Numbered from the stretch's first letter, positions 9,309 through 18,012 are shown. The stretch: 64,000 nucleotides of DNA from Alphaproteobacteria bacterium (GCA_016869765.1 VGES01000003.1:1-64000); one strand, 5' to 3'. Made by a program: numbers and translations. Notes: a model not told the origin generated them from the letters alone.

Positions 9309-9337
9309 TGATAGGCGGCCTGCGGGGCCGCCTATCA
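9309..9337 (-). other. Intercistronic hairpin after the SBP 2 gene
   Basis: A perfect 12-base stem (9309-9320 with 9326-9337) and a 5-base loop lie 12 bases after the SBP 2 stop codon and 18 bases before the start of PrpD paralogue B. No T run follows, so it is more likely an mRNA-stabilising or partial-termination element than a full terminator. Such hairpins commonly allow a binding protein to be made in excess over the genes downstream. Confidence 0.65.
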
Positions 9338-9349
9338 CCAGGAGACCGA

Positions 9350-10894
9350 TCAGCCGTCCACGCTGATGTTTTCGTACAACACCACGCGGTGCCACAGGCC
9401 AAAGCCCCTGACGCGCTTGGCGACGCCGGTGATGTCCTTGCCGTCCATTACGGTGATCGATAGCGCTTCCTCGTTCGACTTCTTCATGAGATCGCGCAGG
9501 ATCGCTTGACGCTTGCTACGATCCATTTCTTTGGCCTGGGCGCTGATCAGCGGCTCGAGTTCCTCGACGCACGTGAAGCGCTGTGGTGCCTGGCACGAGT
9601 ACCAAACGAACGGCACCGACACATCGATCATCGGCGAGTGGAACATGGAGAAGCTGGTGCTTTCGCCTTCCCATTTCTTGCCAATCAGCTTGCCCACCCA
9701 CTCGGCAAACGGCAGCGACCGGACATCCGTCTTGACTCCGACCTTGCCAAGGTCGTTGGCGATGGCCTGCAGCACCTCACGCCCCTGCGGAATGGCTCCC
9801 GTCTGGGTCTCCATCAAGATTGAAAACCCGTTCGGGTAGCCGGCCTCGGCCAACAAGGCGCGCGCCTTGGCGGGATCGTGTGGATAGGGTTTGACGTCCG
9901 GGTTGTAACCGAAAGTCTGTGGTGCCGCCGGCTGCCCAGACGGCTCGGTGATCCCCCCGAACAAATCCTTCACCAGGGCGTTGCGATCGATCGCATAGTT
10001 CACCGCCTGACGGACGCGACGGTCGGCAAACGGGGTTTTGCCGCCCTTGTTCCATTTGTTGGCGAAGTCCTCGGTAAACAACGCCAACGACACGACATAG
10101 GGCGCAGGATCGATAATCGCCTGATGGCCAGCACCCCGGATGCGAGCGATATCGTCTGGTCCCATGTTGATGATGATGTCGCTTTGGCCCGACTCGAGCG
10201 CTGCCACCCGAGCGGGCGGTTCGGGCACCTCCGTCATGCGCAAGTTCTTGGCTTTCGGCGCACGCCAACTCTTGTCGTGAGCCGCGGCAACCATTTCGTT
10301 GTCGTTCCAGCTCACGACTTTGAAGGGCCCTGAGGTCACCGGTCTGGCGGTGAAAGCCTCGAGCCCCATTTCCGCCCAGGCTTTCATGTCGGCGGTGTAG
10401 AAACCGGCAAACTTCGCCACCAGTAGCGGATCGGGTTCCTGGGTAACGAACTCGACCGTGTTGGCATCGAGCGCCTTGTAGCTCGCCAATTTGACGTTGC
10501 GGATGATGCTGGCGCTCTTACCCTGCTCGCTGTGCAAGTAGTCGAAGATCGCCACGACGTTGGCCGCGTCATTCTTGCGGCCATTCGAGAACTCGACGTT
10601 GGGCTTGAACTTGACGCGCCACGTCGTGTTGTTGACGAGTTCCCAGCTCTCCGCCGCATGCGGACGGAGTTGCGTCTTGTCGTCGACCCGGACGAATGAA
10701 TCGTAGATCGCCTCCCACCAAAACATGCTGGGCCAGGTGTTGGGCACGCCGTATACGTTGCCGCGCGAGGGTGCCTTCGAATACATGGCGACCCGCAGCG
10801 TGTCCCGCGCGTCTTGAGCGAGCACAGAGCCGCCCGCCGCCAACGACGCCAACACCAACGCACTACCAAGCACCGAACTGACGTTCCTATGCAC
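9350..10894 (-). CDS. ABC transporter family-5 solute-binding protein (SBP 2)
   Basis: The 514-residue exported SBP_bac_5 protein has a GTG start at 10894, preceded by GGAGG with six bases of spacing, and a signal peptide ending around VLA-Q (residue 27). The mature start DARDTLRVAMYSKAPSRGN is nearly identical to SBP 1, and the C-termini also align (VVLYENISVDG against VVVYEEMTIDG). It is the first gene of the leftward operon SBP 2 - PrpD B - PrpD A - SBP 1 and is divergent from PrpD paralogue C. There is no permease in the window. The ligand is unknown; peptide, opine-like or organic-acid ligands are all possible. Confidence 0.9.
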   Translation of the reverse strand: MHRNVSSVLGSALVLASLAAGGSVLAQDARDTLRVAMYSKAPSRGNVYGVPNTWPSMFWWEAIYDSFVRVDDKTQLRPHAAESWELVNNTTWRVKFKPNVEFSNGRKNDAANVVAIFDYLHSEQGKSASIIRNVKLASYKALDANTVEFVTQEPDPLLVAKFAGFYTADMKAWAEMGLEAFTARPVTSGPFKVVSWNDNEMVAAAHDKSWRAPKAKNLRMTEVPEPPARVAALESGQSDIIINMGPDDIARIRGAGHQAIIDPAPYVVSLALFTEDFANKWNKGGKTPFADRRVRQAVNYAIDRNALVKDLFGGITEPSGQPAAPQTFGYNPDVKPYPHDPAKARALLAEAGYPNGFSILMETQTGAIPQGREVLQAIANDLGKVGVKTDVRSLPFAEWVGKLIGKKWEGESTSFSMFHSPMIDVSVPFVWYSCQAPQRFTCVEELEPLISAQAKEMDRSKRQAILRDLMKKSNEEALSITVMDGKDITGVAKRVRGFGLWHRVVLYENISVDG

Positions 10895-11034
10895 GGTTTT
10901 CCTCCGTTAGTTGGACTATAAGGGGCCTTTAGCGGCTCTGATTCTTTGTCCACCCACGGTACACTGCGCGATCGGCTATTCCGATAAACTTTCGTCCGGG
11001 GGCTGGTCACGCTTTGGTAAGCGAGGGGAGCATC
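10895..11034. promoter_or_regulatory. Divergent promoter region between SBP 2 and PrpD paralogue C
   Basis: These 140 non-coding bases separate two divergent transcription units of apparently the same pathway, so promoters for both must lie here. They contain AT-richer patches such as GGACTATAAGG near 10913. I could not assign -35 and -10 boxes or a clear operator with confidence. No regulatory gene adjoins. Confidence 0.4.
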
Positions 11035-12375
11035 ATGGCGCTGAAGAGCATTACGCGAACTTTGGCCGCTGAAGTATTGGCCACCACGTATGGCGGAGCG
11101 CCCAGTGAGGCGCAGCGGGCGATCAAATCCCTGGTGATCGATCACATCGGCATCGCGTACATGGGCCACGCCTTCGTTGGAAAAGAGCTGGCGCGCTATG
11201 CCCGCGACGTCGGTGGGCGGGCGGACGCCGTTCTTATCGGTGAAGGTGTCCGGGTTCCCGCCGAGTTTGCTGCGGCCGTCAACGCGCAGAACGCCCGCAA
11301 CACGGACTACGAGGATACCGGACCCGGACTTCATCCTGGTCCTCTGGTCGTCCACACGGCGCTTGCCATGGGTCAGCGCTGCGGCGCCTCGGGGGCCAAG
11401 GTGTTGTCGGCGGCGATGGCCGGCTACCTCCTGAGTGGGCGGTTCCATTTTTCCCGGCGCAAGGACATCGATCTTCCGCAGATGAGCACCTGTGCGGCCG
11501 CAATCAGCGGTTACTTGCTCGGCTTCGACGAAGATCAGATGTCGAGCGCCCTGAGCCTGGCCTGGGAGTTCCCGCACCGTCCGAATCTCTACAACAGACC
11601 GAAAATCCGGAAACGCGCGAGCGCCGTCGGTTACGGCAATCTCTTCTTCTGTCGCAACGGCATCCAGGCCGCATTGATGACCGCGGCCGGTCTCCGCAGC
11701 GTGCCTGACGAGATCGATCAGCACGCCGCTGACTACGACTCCGCTCGGTTGACGGACCCGACGCGGCCCTACCACTACCTGTCCCAGACAATGCAGTTGA
11801 AACCGTGGGTCACCAGTCGCTTCGCCCAGAGCGTGATCCAGACGCTCGGCGAACTGGTGCGCGAGCATCGTATCGATCCAGCGAGTGTCACGCGGCTTCG
11901 CGTCTATTTGCCGTCGATCTATCTGATCCCCTTGCAGTTCGAGCCGTCACCCGACACCTACTTCGAGGCGATCTATTCGGTGCATTGGGCCGTCGCCATG
12001 GCCGTGCTCGGGGTCCCGACGGGGACGAGTTGGGTGACGAAGGAACGCCTGGCCGATCCGGTCAGTCGCCGGATGGCCGCGATGGTGGAGGTCATCGAAG
12101 ATCCGGAATCGACCAAAGCGTTCAATGAGTTGCGTTGGCTCGACATATCCGGTGCCGCGGAGATCGAAGCCGGCGGCAACGTTTACCGGGGCGAGCGACG
12201 CCTGCGTGATACCTATGGCAGTCCCGCTGCACCGATGACCCAGGCAATGGTCGAAAACAAGTTCATGGACGCCACGTCCCGTTCGATGCCGGCGGCAAAG
12301 GCGCGGACGCTGTTCGCGGCGCTGCAGACGATCGAGCGCGTGGCTGACGTGAACGACATCGCGAAACTGATGTAG
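11035..12375 (+). CDS. MmgE/PrpD family protein (paralogue C)
   Basis: This 446-residue third MmgE/PrpD paralogue in the block has LVIDHIGIAYMGHAFVGK, RNTDYEDTGPGLHPGPLVVHTALAMGQR in pieces, SGRFHFSRRKD and FEPSPDTYFEAIYS. It is more distant from A and B than they are from each other; for example it lacks the TRQGW loop and reads LPSIYLIPLQFEP instead. The ATG at 11035 is chosen because GAGGGGAG stands at 11022-11029; a start at 11014 would overlap this site. It is divergent from the SBP 2 operon and followed by a methyltransferase 119 bases later. It is probably a lyase or isomerase acting on a small acid; the substrate is unknown. Confidence 0.85.
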   Translation: MALKSITRTLAAEVLATTYGGAPSEAQRAIKSLVIDHIGIAYMGHAFVGKELARYARDVGGRADAVLIGEGVRVPAEFAAAVNAQNARNTDYEDTGPGLHPGPLVVHTALAMGQRCGASGAKVLSAAMAGYLLSGRFHFSRRKDIDLPQMSTCAAAISGYLLGFDEDQMSSALSLAWEFPHRPNLYNRPKIRKRASAVGYGNLFFCRNGIQAALMTAAGLRSVPDEIDQHAADYDSARLTDPTRPYHYLSQTMQLKPWVTSRFAQSVIQTLGELVREHRIDPASVTRLRVYLPSIYLIPLQFEPSPDTYFEAIYSVHWAVAMAVLGVPTGTSWVTKERLADPVSRRMAAMVEVIEDPESTKAFNELRWLDISGAAEIEAGGNVYRGERRLRDTYGSPAAPMTQAMVENKFMDATSRSMPAAKARTLFAALQTIERVADVNDIAKLM

Positions 12376-12494
12376 GGATTGGCCCCTGCCGGGCAAGCGA
12401 GTCTTTGCCGAGGAGCCACTTACGCAACGGGGCGTCAAAGGCGTACGCTGTCCGGGTCAATAGCGTCGGTGCCGTGCACCGTGTGGAGGTGGCC

Positions 12495-13688
12495 ATGCAT
12501 CCTGAACGGGCCGATCGGCCGGGGCCTAAGTCCATTCGCCATGAGGGACGGCATGGTCTTTCGCCGGCGATTACCCACGATGAATTGGCGTGGTTCGACT
12601 TCATCATGGCGTCGTATTTTTTCGTCGCGCAGGCTGTCTATCCGGGCAACAAGCTGACCTACGAGCGCCGCGTCGAGCCAGCCGCGATTCGCGCGATCGG
12701 CCGCAAACCGCGCGATCGCCGCGAGGTGCGTCAGCTCATGCATCGCGAACCGTATTGGCAGATGTGGAGCTCGCTCAAACGCAACAATCAGGAAATGAGC
12801 TACATGATTCGTGGCGGCATCGTCGCTCGCGAATACGCCGACGTCGCCCGACGCGCCAAGACGAACGCCAGCACCGGCGGAACGCTGCGCCTGGACCCGA
12901 ACCTCGCCGTGCCACGCTATATCACCGCCGTCGACATCCACTGCCAGCCCGGCGGCTACAACCACGATGGTGAGCCGGGGGGCGTGTGGGCCGGCGCGAT
13001 GTACGACACCGGAAGCCTGTTCCTCGCCACCGGTGGCGAACTCGGCGTTTGGAACGACGGCGCCGGGTGGGCCATGGTGGCGCACCTCAAGCAACGCTTT
13101 CCGCGGTTGCGGCCGAGGCGAATCCTCGACCTTGGCTGCACCGTCGGGCACTCGACCCTGCCGCTAAAGCAAGCCTGGCCCGAGGCCGAGGTCTTCGCGA
13201 TCGACGCCTGCGCGCCCGTCTTGCGTTTCGGTCATGCCCGAGCCGAATCCCTCGGGGTTCCCGTTCATTTTTCGCAACAGAACGCCGAGGCAACGAATTT
13301 TCCCGCAGGTCACTTCGACCTCGTGACGAGCGCGATGTTTCTGCACGAGGTCCCCCAGGGAGCCATGGCGCGGGTGGCACGCGAGACTCACCGCGTGCTC
13401 GCGCCGGGTGGTGTGATGATTCACGCCGAGCAACCGCAATACCACGGCCAGGGGCCATTCGATCAGTTCATCCGCGAGTGGGACACGTTCTACAACAGCG
13501 AGCCGTTTCGCTGCCCGTTCCGGGATATGGACCTGATGCGACTGGCCACCGACGCGGGATTCTCGTCCAAGCATGTGTTCCGCGATATGGCGGCGGGCGC
13601 GATGAAAACGGCCACCGGCCTCGAGCGGCGTGGCGACGGATTTTGGTTCATGTTCGGCGCCACCAAGGACGCCCAACGACCGAGCTGA
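12495..13688 (+). CDS. SAM-dependent methyltransferase with an unusual N-terminal domain (MT 1)
   Basis: The 397-residue protein has a class I methyltransferase fold in its C-terminal half. Motif I is ILDLGCTVGHST, the acidic end of strand 2 is VFAIDA, and FDLVTSAMFLHEV and VLAPGGVMIHAEQP follow. The N-terminal half of about 200 residues has a GRKPRDRREVRQLM stretch and a GGxxxxWAGAMYDTGSLFLATGG segment. It aligns with the second methyltransferase at 18.9-20.1 kb, so the two form one family. The ATG at 12495 follows GGAGGTGG; upstream in-frame codons lack family similarity. Its position after PrpD paralogue C suggests it modifies a pathway intermediate or natural product. The substrate is unknown. 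Confidence 0.8.
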   Translation: MHPERADRPGPKSIRHEGRHGLSPAITHDELAWFDFIMASYFFVAQAVYPGNKLTYERRVEPAAIRAIGRKPRDRREVRQLMHREPYWQMWSSLKRNNQEMSYMIRGGIVAREYADVARRAKTNASTGGTLRLDPNLAVPRYITAVDIHCQPGGYNHDGEPGGVWAGAMYDTGSLFLATGGELGVWNDGAGWAMVAHLKQRFPRLRPRRILDLGCTVGHSTLPLKQAWPEAEVFAIDACAPVLRFGHARAESLGVPVHFSQQNAEATNFPAGHFDLVTSAMFLHEVPQGAMARVARETHRVLAPGGVMIHAEQPQYHGQGPFDQFIREWDTFYNSEPFRCPFRDMDLMRLATDAGFSSKHVFRDMAAGAMKTATGLERRGDGFWFMFGATKDAQRPS

Positions 13689-13717
13689 GCCGAGAACGCC
13701 CGAGAATCGAGAGCCCC

Positions 13718-14140
13718 ATGTCCCGTCGCATCGTGCCGGACGTCGTCCGAAATCAGAAGATCGTCAGCCTGTCGCCCGCGGATTTCGTTCGCGATGCCGC
13801 GCGCATGATGCGCCATCGTCACGTGGGTTCGGTGCTGGTGATGGAGGGCGATCGTCTGGTTGGGATTTTCACCGAGCGGGACATCGTCTACCGCGTCGTC
13901 TCCGAAGGTCGTGATCCCGATCTGACCCCGCTGGCCCAGGTCATGACCAAAGATCCGGACGCGATCGAGGACAAAGCGACCGCCCTCGAAGCCTTGCGGC
14001 GCATGCACGAGCGTGGCTATCGCCACCTGCCGGTGGTCGACGGACGGGGACGCGTCGTCGGGATCGTCTCCCAACGCGATTTCTTCGGCGAAGAGAAGGC
14101 GATTCTCGAAAGCGAACGCCCCGCTCGTCCAGCGCGTTAG
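13718..14140 (+). CDS. Tandem CBS-domain protein
   Basis: The 140-residue cytoplasmic protein consists almost only of two CBS motifs, roughly residues 15-65 (VGSVLVMEGDRLVGIFTERDI) and 75-130 (YRHLPVVDGRGRVVGIVSQRDF). Stand-alone CBS pairs usually bind adenine nucleotides or SAM and sense energy state, or regulate partner enzymes. The gene is 29 bases after MT 1 and probably cotranscribed. Its stop overlaps that of the convergent oxidoreductase gene. SAM binding would fit the neighbouring methyltransferase, but this is conjecture. Confidence 0.9.
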   Translation: MSRRIVPDVVRNQKIVSLSPADFVRDAARMMRHRHVGSVLVMEGDRLVGIFTERDIVYRVVSEGRDPDLTPLAQVMTKDPDAIEDKATALEALRRMHERGYRHLPVVDGRGRVVGIVSQRDFFGEEKAILESERPARPAR

Positions 14141-16161
14141 ATCATCCGACCGATTCGTTCGCCGTCGAGAATCGCTTCGTCGAGGCGGCGCGGCGCCAGC
14201 GCATCGCCGATCGCATGCACTGTCACCTTGCCCTTGAGCGAACGGTAGAGTCCGTCGTTGACCTGGTTGCCCATCGCCAGCACGACACCATCGACCCCCG
14301 TGAGGAGCCGCGTCTGCCCGGTGTAGCGGTCCTCGAGAACCAACCGTTCGCCCTCGATCCGAGAAACGAACGTGTTGGCGACGATCTCGATCCCCTTCGG
14401 CAGGATGCGGCGATAGAGATCGGGAACGAAGGAGATCTCCATGTAGTCGCCGGGATGAACCTGGGGCGTCACGATCGTCACCTTGTGGCCGCGGTCGGCC
14501 AAGTATTCGGCGGTCGAGACCCCCGACATGTGTGGGTCCTCGTCGATCAAGACGACGTTCTTGCCGATCTTCTTGGTCTCGTCGAAGGCATCCCACACGG
14601 TGTAGACGTTGGCTTGGTCGACCCCGGGCAAACGCTCGATCGTCGGCCGCAGGCTCGAGTAACCGGTGCGCCGCGGCGTCGACCCCGAGGCTACGACGAC
14701 GACATCGGGTTTCTCGCCGAGGACCATTTCCACTGTGGCGGTCGTTCCCATACGGACCTTGGCCCCCGAGCGATCCAGTTCGACCCGCTGCCAGCGCGTG
14801 ATTTCCTTGTAGCTGGCGCGGCTGGCAACCCGGACGGTCATTCGATTCTGGCCGCCGAGTTCGAGGTCCTTCTCGAACAACGTGACGTCGTGACCGCGGC
14901 TGGCGGCGATCCGCGCCGCGGCGACCCCGGCCGGGCCCCCACCCACGACGACGACCTTTTTCTTCTTGGCGGCCGACTTGAGCGAGCCAGCCCCGAGCTC
15001 CTTTTCCCGCCCGATCGCCGGGTTGTGGACGCACGCGAGGCCTTGACCACCGATCAGCTTCATGATGCAGGACTGATTGCCGTAGGTGCACAGGCGAATG
15101 CGATCGACCTCGCCGCGCATCGCTTTGTTGGGCAACTCCGGGTCGGCGATGGTCGCGCGGGCCATGCCGACTAGGTCGGCCTGGCCGTTGGCGATGATCT
15201 GTTCGCCGAGCTGCGGCGTGCCGATGCGGCTGACCACGCCGATCTTGAGCTCGGGGACGGCCTTCTTGATCGCCGCCGACAGGTGAGCGAATTGCGCGGC
15301 GGGTTGGTTCACGTCGGCGATCCAGCCCGGCCAGCTCCAATAGGTCTTTCCGGTGATGCTCAGGTATTGGGTCGTGCCGCTGGCACGAATCAGTTGCGCG
15401 ATCTGCTGCGCTTCGGCGATTTGCAAGCCACCCGGGGTGAAGTCATCGCCGTTCATGCGCACGCCGAGAAGGAACTTGCGACCGACGGCCTTGCGAATCG
15501 CCGTCAGAGCCTCGATCAGGAAACGCGCGCGATTTTCGAGCGATCCGCCGTACTGATCGCTTCGCTTGTTGGTGTGGGGCGACAGGAACTCGGACAAGAG
15601 ATAGCCCTGCGCGGCGAACAGTTCGACGCCGTCGGCGCCGCATTCCTCGGCGTTCAGCGCCCCCTGAACGAAGGCGCGTATGAAATCCTGGATGTCCTCA
15701 ACTTCCATCGCCTTCGGGATGACGCGTGTCGTCGGGCACGGCAGGTCCGAAGGCGCCCACAGCGGCAACTGGAACGCGTCGGTTCCGGGACCACCACCCT
15801 GTCGGCCGCCGGCGTTGAGTTGCGAGATGAACCGCGCGCCATGAGACCGAACGCCGCTGATCAGCGTCTTGTAGTGCGGCTTCAGTGTGTCGAGATTCAT
15901 TTCGTTTAACCCGACCGGCGTGCGGGACAGCGCCCCGCCCCACGTGCCCAGCTCCGACCACGACGCCGGCGTGCAGTAGTTCGACATCATGACGATGCCG
16001 GCTCCGCCTTTGGCGCGTTCGATGTGATAGTCGATCACCCGTTCGTTGCCACCGCCGGTTCCCGGAGCGAACGACACGCCGTGCGGCGGGATGAAAATGC
16101 GGTTCTTGATTTCGACGCCGCCGATCTCGATCGGCGAGAACAGGTGCTTGAACGCGGCCAT
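14137..16161 (-). CDS. Old-Yellow-Enzyme / Fe-S / FAD oxidoreductase (dienoyl-CoA reductase and TMADH-like)
   Basis: The 674-residue protein is built like 2,4-dienoyl-CoA reductase FadH and trimethylamine dehydrogenase. It has an FMN-binding TIM barrel (about 1-340, with FLSPHTNKRSDQYGGSLENR in pieces), a cysteine cluster, then an FAD/NAD-binding half with GGGPAG at about 407-412. The Fe-S motif is unusual. The family has CxxCNQGC followed later by CxxNP, whereas here it reads CTYGNQSC (C358, G361, C365) and later ACVHNP (C377). The second cysteine is therefore replaced by glycine. The ATG at 16161 follows GGAGGG; an upstream TTG would lie beyond this site. The gene is leftward, after the SBP 3 gene and a repeat. 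It probably reduces or demethylates a small substrate. Confidence 0.88.
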   Translation of the reverse strand: MAAFKHLFSPIEIGGVEIKNRIFIPPHGVSFAPGTGGGNERVIDYHIERAKGGAGIVMMSNYCTPASWSELGTWGGALSRTPVGLNEMNLDTLKPHYKTLISGVRSHGARFISQLNAGGRQGGGPGTDAFQLPLWAPSDLPCPTTRVIPKAMEVEDIQDFIRAFVQGALNAEECGADGVELFAAQGYLLSEFLSPHTNKRSDQYGGSLENRARFLIEALTAIRKAVGRKFLLGVRMNGDDFTPGGLQIAEAQQIAQLIRASGTTQYLSITGKTYWSWPGWIADVNQPAAQFAHLSAAIKKAVPELKIGVVSRIGTPQLGEQIIANGQADLVGMARATIADPELPNKAMRGEVDRIRLCTYGNQSCIMKLIGGQGLACVHNPAIGREKELGAGSLKSAAKKKKVVVVGGGPAGVAAARIAASRGHDVTLFEKDLELGGQNRMTVRVASRASYKEITRWQRVELDRSGAKVRMGTTATVEMVLGEKPDVVVVASGSTPRRTGYSSLRPTIERLPGVDQANVYTVWDAFDETKKIGKNVVLIDEDPHMSGVSTAEYLADRGHKVTIVTPQVHPGDYMEISFVPDLYRRILPKGIEIVANTFVSRIEGERLVLEDRYTGQTRLLTGVDGVVLAMGNQVNDGLYRSLKGKVTVHAIGDALAPRRLDEAILDGERIGRMI

Positions 16162-16178
16162 CGGTCCCTCCAAAAAAG

Positions 16179-16250
16179 GCCCCTCACCCTGCCCTCGCTC
16201 CGTCGCGACGGAGAGAGGGGACCGTCACGACGCGACGGCGAGTGAGGGGC
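16179..16250. repeat. REP-like palindromic repeat between SBP 3 and the oxidoreductase
   Basis: Outer arms GCCCCTCAC (16179-16187) and GTGAGGGGC (16242-16250) are perfectly inverted. An inner palindrome CTCCGTCGCGACGGAG lies at 16198-16213. Wording and structure (CCCTCACCC...CGACGGAGAGAGGGG) resemble the palindrome after dnaJ at 4.8 kb. It lies between two genes read in the same direction and may attenuate transcription after SBP 3. Confidence 0.6.
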
Positions 16251-16258
16251 GAAACCCG

Positions 16259-17827
16259 CTAGTTCGCGAGCGTGATGTTTTCGTAGAGCAACACCTTGTT
16301 CCAGTTGGCAAAGCCGCGGACCCGCTTGTTGAGCCCGGCGATCTCGACGTTTTCCTGGATCGGAAGTGCGATCGCCTCGTCGGCCGAGAGCTTCATCAGG
16401 TCCTTGAGCAGCTTCTCCCGCTTGACCGGATCCATCTCGGTCGAGGCTTGCTCGATCAGCGGCATGTGCTCGCGGACGCAAGTGAACGCATTCTGGAGCA
16501 GACACGAGTAATTCTGGAACGGACGGATTGCGTCCATGTGCGGTTCGACCAGGAACGAGAGCGTGGTCGATTCACCTTCCCACTTGCCGTTCAGATACTT
16601 CTGCAGCCAGTCCGGGAACGGAATCGGGCGCAACTCCATGGTGACGCCGACCTTGGTCGCTTGGTCGGAGATGTAGGTCCAGATCTCCTTGTCGTTGGGC
16701 GAGAAGCCGGTGAGCACCTCGGAGGTGAATTTGAGGCCGCTCGGATACCCGGCTTCGGTCAAGAGTTGCTTGGCCTTGGCGAGATCGAGCGGGTAGGGCT
16801 TGAGGTCCGGGTTGTAGCCGAAGGTGTTCGGGTTGGCAGGCTGGCTCGCCGGCTTGGTGAGCCCGCCAACCAGAGTGTTGATGATGAGTTGGCGGTCAAT
16901 CAAGTGATTCATCGCCTGGCGCACGCGCTTGTCACGGAACGGTGTTCCCTTCTCCGCCCACTTCTTGTTGGGCGAGAAGTCCTCGGTGAAAAGCGCGACC
17001 GACATGATGTTGGGCGAGCCGGCGATATCCGCCTGGTGACCCGCAGCACGGATCCGAACCACGTCGTCGGGACCCATGTTGGTGGCGACATCGATCTGTT
17101 CGGACAGGAGCGCCTGCGCCCGCGCCACCGCTTCCGGCAGTTCGGTGATCGTGATGCGCGGCACCTTGCCCGGGCGATAGGATTCGCGATTGAGCACGAA
17201 TACCGCCTGTTGATCGGTCCACGTCTCGACCCGATAGGGACCGGTCGTCGCCGGCGTGTTGGTGTAGCCCTCGGGCCCGATGTCCTTCCACAGCTTGGGT
17301 GCGACGATGATCGCCGTCGCGGCCGTGCCGGCCCAGAGCGGATCGGGTTTGCGCGTCTTGATCGCAACCGTCATGTCGTCGATCTTGACCGCCTCCGCCG
17401 CATCGCGACTGATGTTGCGGCCCATCGACGTGACCTTGCCCTTGTCGTCGCTGATCAGCCAGGTGTAGGCGGCCACGACAGCGTCGGCGTTGACCGGTTC
17501 GCCGTTCGAGAACTTGATGTTGGGTTTGAGCTTGAATGTCCAGGTGACCTTGTCGGCACCGACCGACCAGCTATCGGCCAGCATCGGAATGGTGGTGCCC
17601 TTGTCGTTGACGCGGGTGAGCGAATCGAACACGGCGGACCAGTAGTAGACGCTCGGGATCGAGAAGCCGGCGCCGTAAGGGTTGCCGCGGGCAGGTGCCT
17701 TCGAATTGACCCCGACACGCAACGTGTCGGGTGGATTGGCGGCATCGGCCGGGATGGCCGTCACTGCCGTGGCGACGGCAGCGGATACGGCTGCAACCCA
17801 CGCCACATTTCGTTTCATACGTTGCAT
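16259..17827 (-). CDS. ABC transporter family-5 solute-binding protein (SBP 3)
   Basis: The 522-residue exported SBP_bac_5 protein has a signal peptide rich in Ala/Val ending near ADA-A (residue 29). The mature start PPDTLRVGVNSKAPARGNPYG mirrors SBP 1 and SBP 2. The C-terminal VLLYENITLAN also aligns with them. The ATG at 17827 lies very close to GGGAGGGG; the ATG three codons later has better spacing, so the start is uncertain by nine bases. The oxidoreductase gene follows across the REP-like repeat. It is the third orphan binding protein of the block; the ligand is unknown. Confidence 0.9.
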   Translation of the reverse strand: MQRMKRNVAWVAAVSAAVATAVTAIPADAANPPDTLRVGVNSKAPARGNPYGAGFSIPSVYYWSAVFDSLTRVNDKGTTIPMLADSWSVGADKVTWTFKLKPNIKFSNGEPVNADAVVAAYTWLISDDKGKVTSMGRNISRDAAEAVKIDDMTVAIKTRKPDPLWAGTAATAIIVAPKLWKDIGPEGYTNTPATTGPYRVETWTDQQAVFVLNRESYRPGKVPRITITELPEAVARAQALLSEQIDVATNMGPDDVVRIRAAGHQADIAGSPNIMSVALFTEDFSPNKKWAEKGTPFRDKRVRQAMNHLIDRQLIINTLVGGLTKPASQPANPNTFGYNPDLKPYPLDLAKAKQLLTEAGYPSGLKFTSEVLTGFSPNDKEIWTYISDQATKVGVTMELRPIPFPDWLQKYLNGKWEGESTTLSFLVEPHMDAIRPFQNYSCLLQNAFTCVREHMPLIEQASTEMDPVKREKLLKDLMKLSADEAIALPIQENVEIAGLNKRVRGFANWNKVLLYENITLAN

Positions 17828-17927
17828 AACCCCTCCCTGGGATTTTTTTGTCCGACAACCGGACGGTCGCCGGCCATGCTAGCACGCGGCGCCCGACGTG
17901 CCGCGCCCAAGAGAAACTAGGGCACCA

Positions 17928-17964
17928 CGAAAAAGAAGGAAGGCACGCGCTTGGCGTGCCTTCC
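17928..17964 (-). terminator. Intrinsic terminator of the spondin-domain gene
   Basis: On the minus strand a perfect 11-base stem (17954-17964 with 17938-17948) and a 5-base loop are followed by TTCTTTTTCG. It lies 49 bases past the stop codon of the gene at 18013-18684. The stem plus T run is a textbook Rho-independent terminator. Confidence 0.85.
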
Positions 17965-18012
17965 GGGTGTTGCGCCCGTGGGGAGGGAAACCGGGCACGA
18001 CAGGGACGCCGG

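Noticed and set aside
6482-12375. Assignment of the PrpD paralogues to the 2-methylcitrate cycle
   Set aside because: No prpB, prpC, acnD or propionate regulator lies near, and there are three divergent copies beside binding proteins.
16179-16250. REP-like repeat considered as part of a CRISPR array
   Set aside because: There is only one unit with no regularly spaced repeats or spacers.
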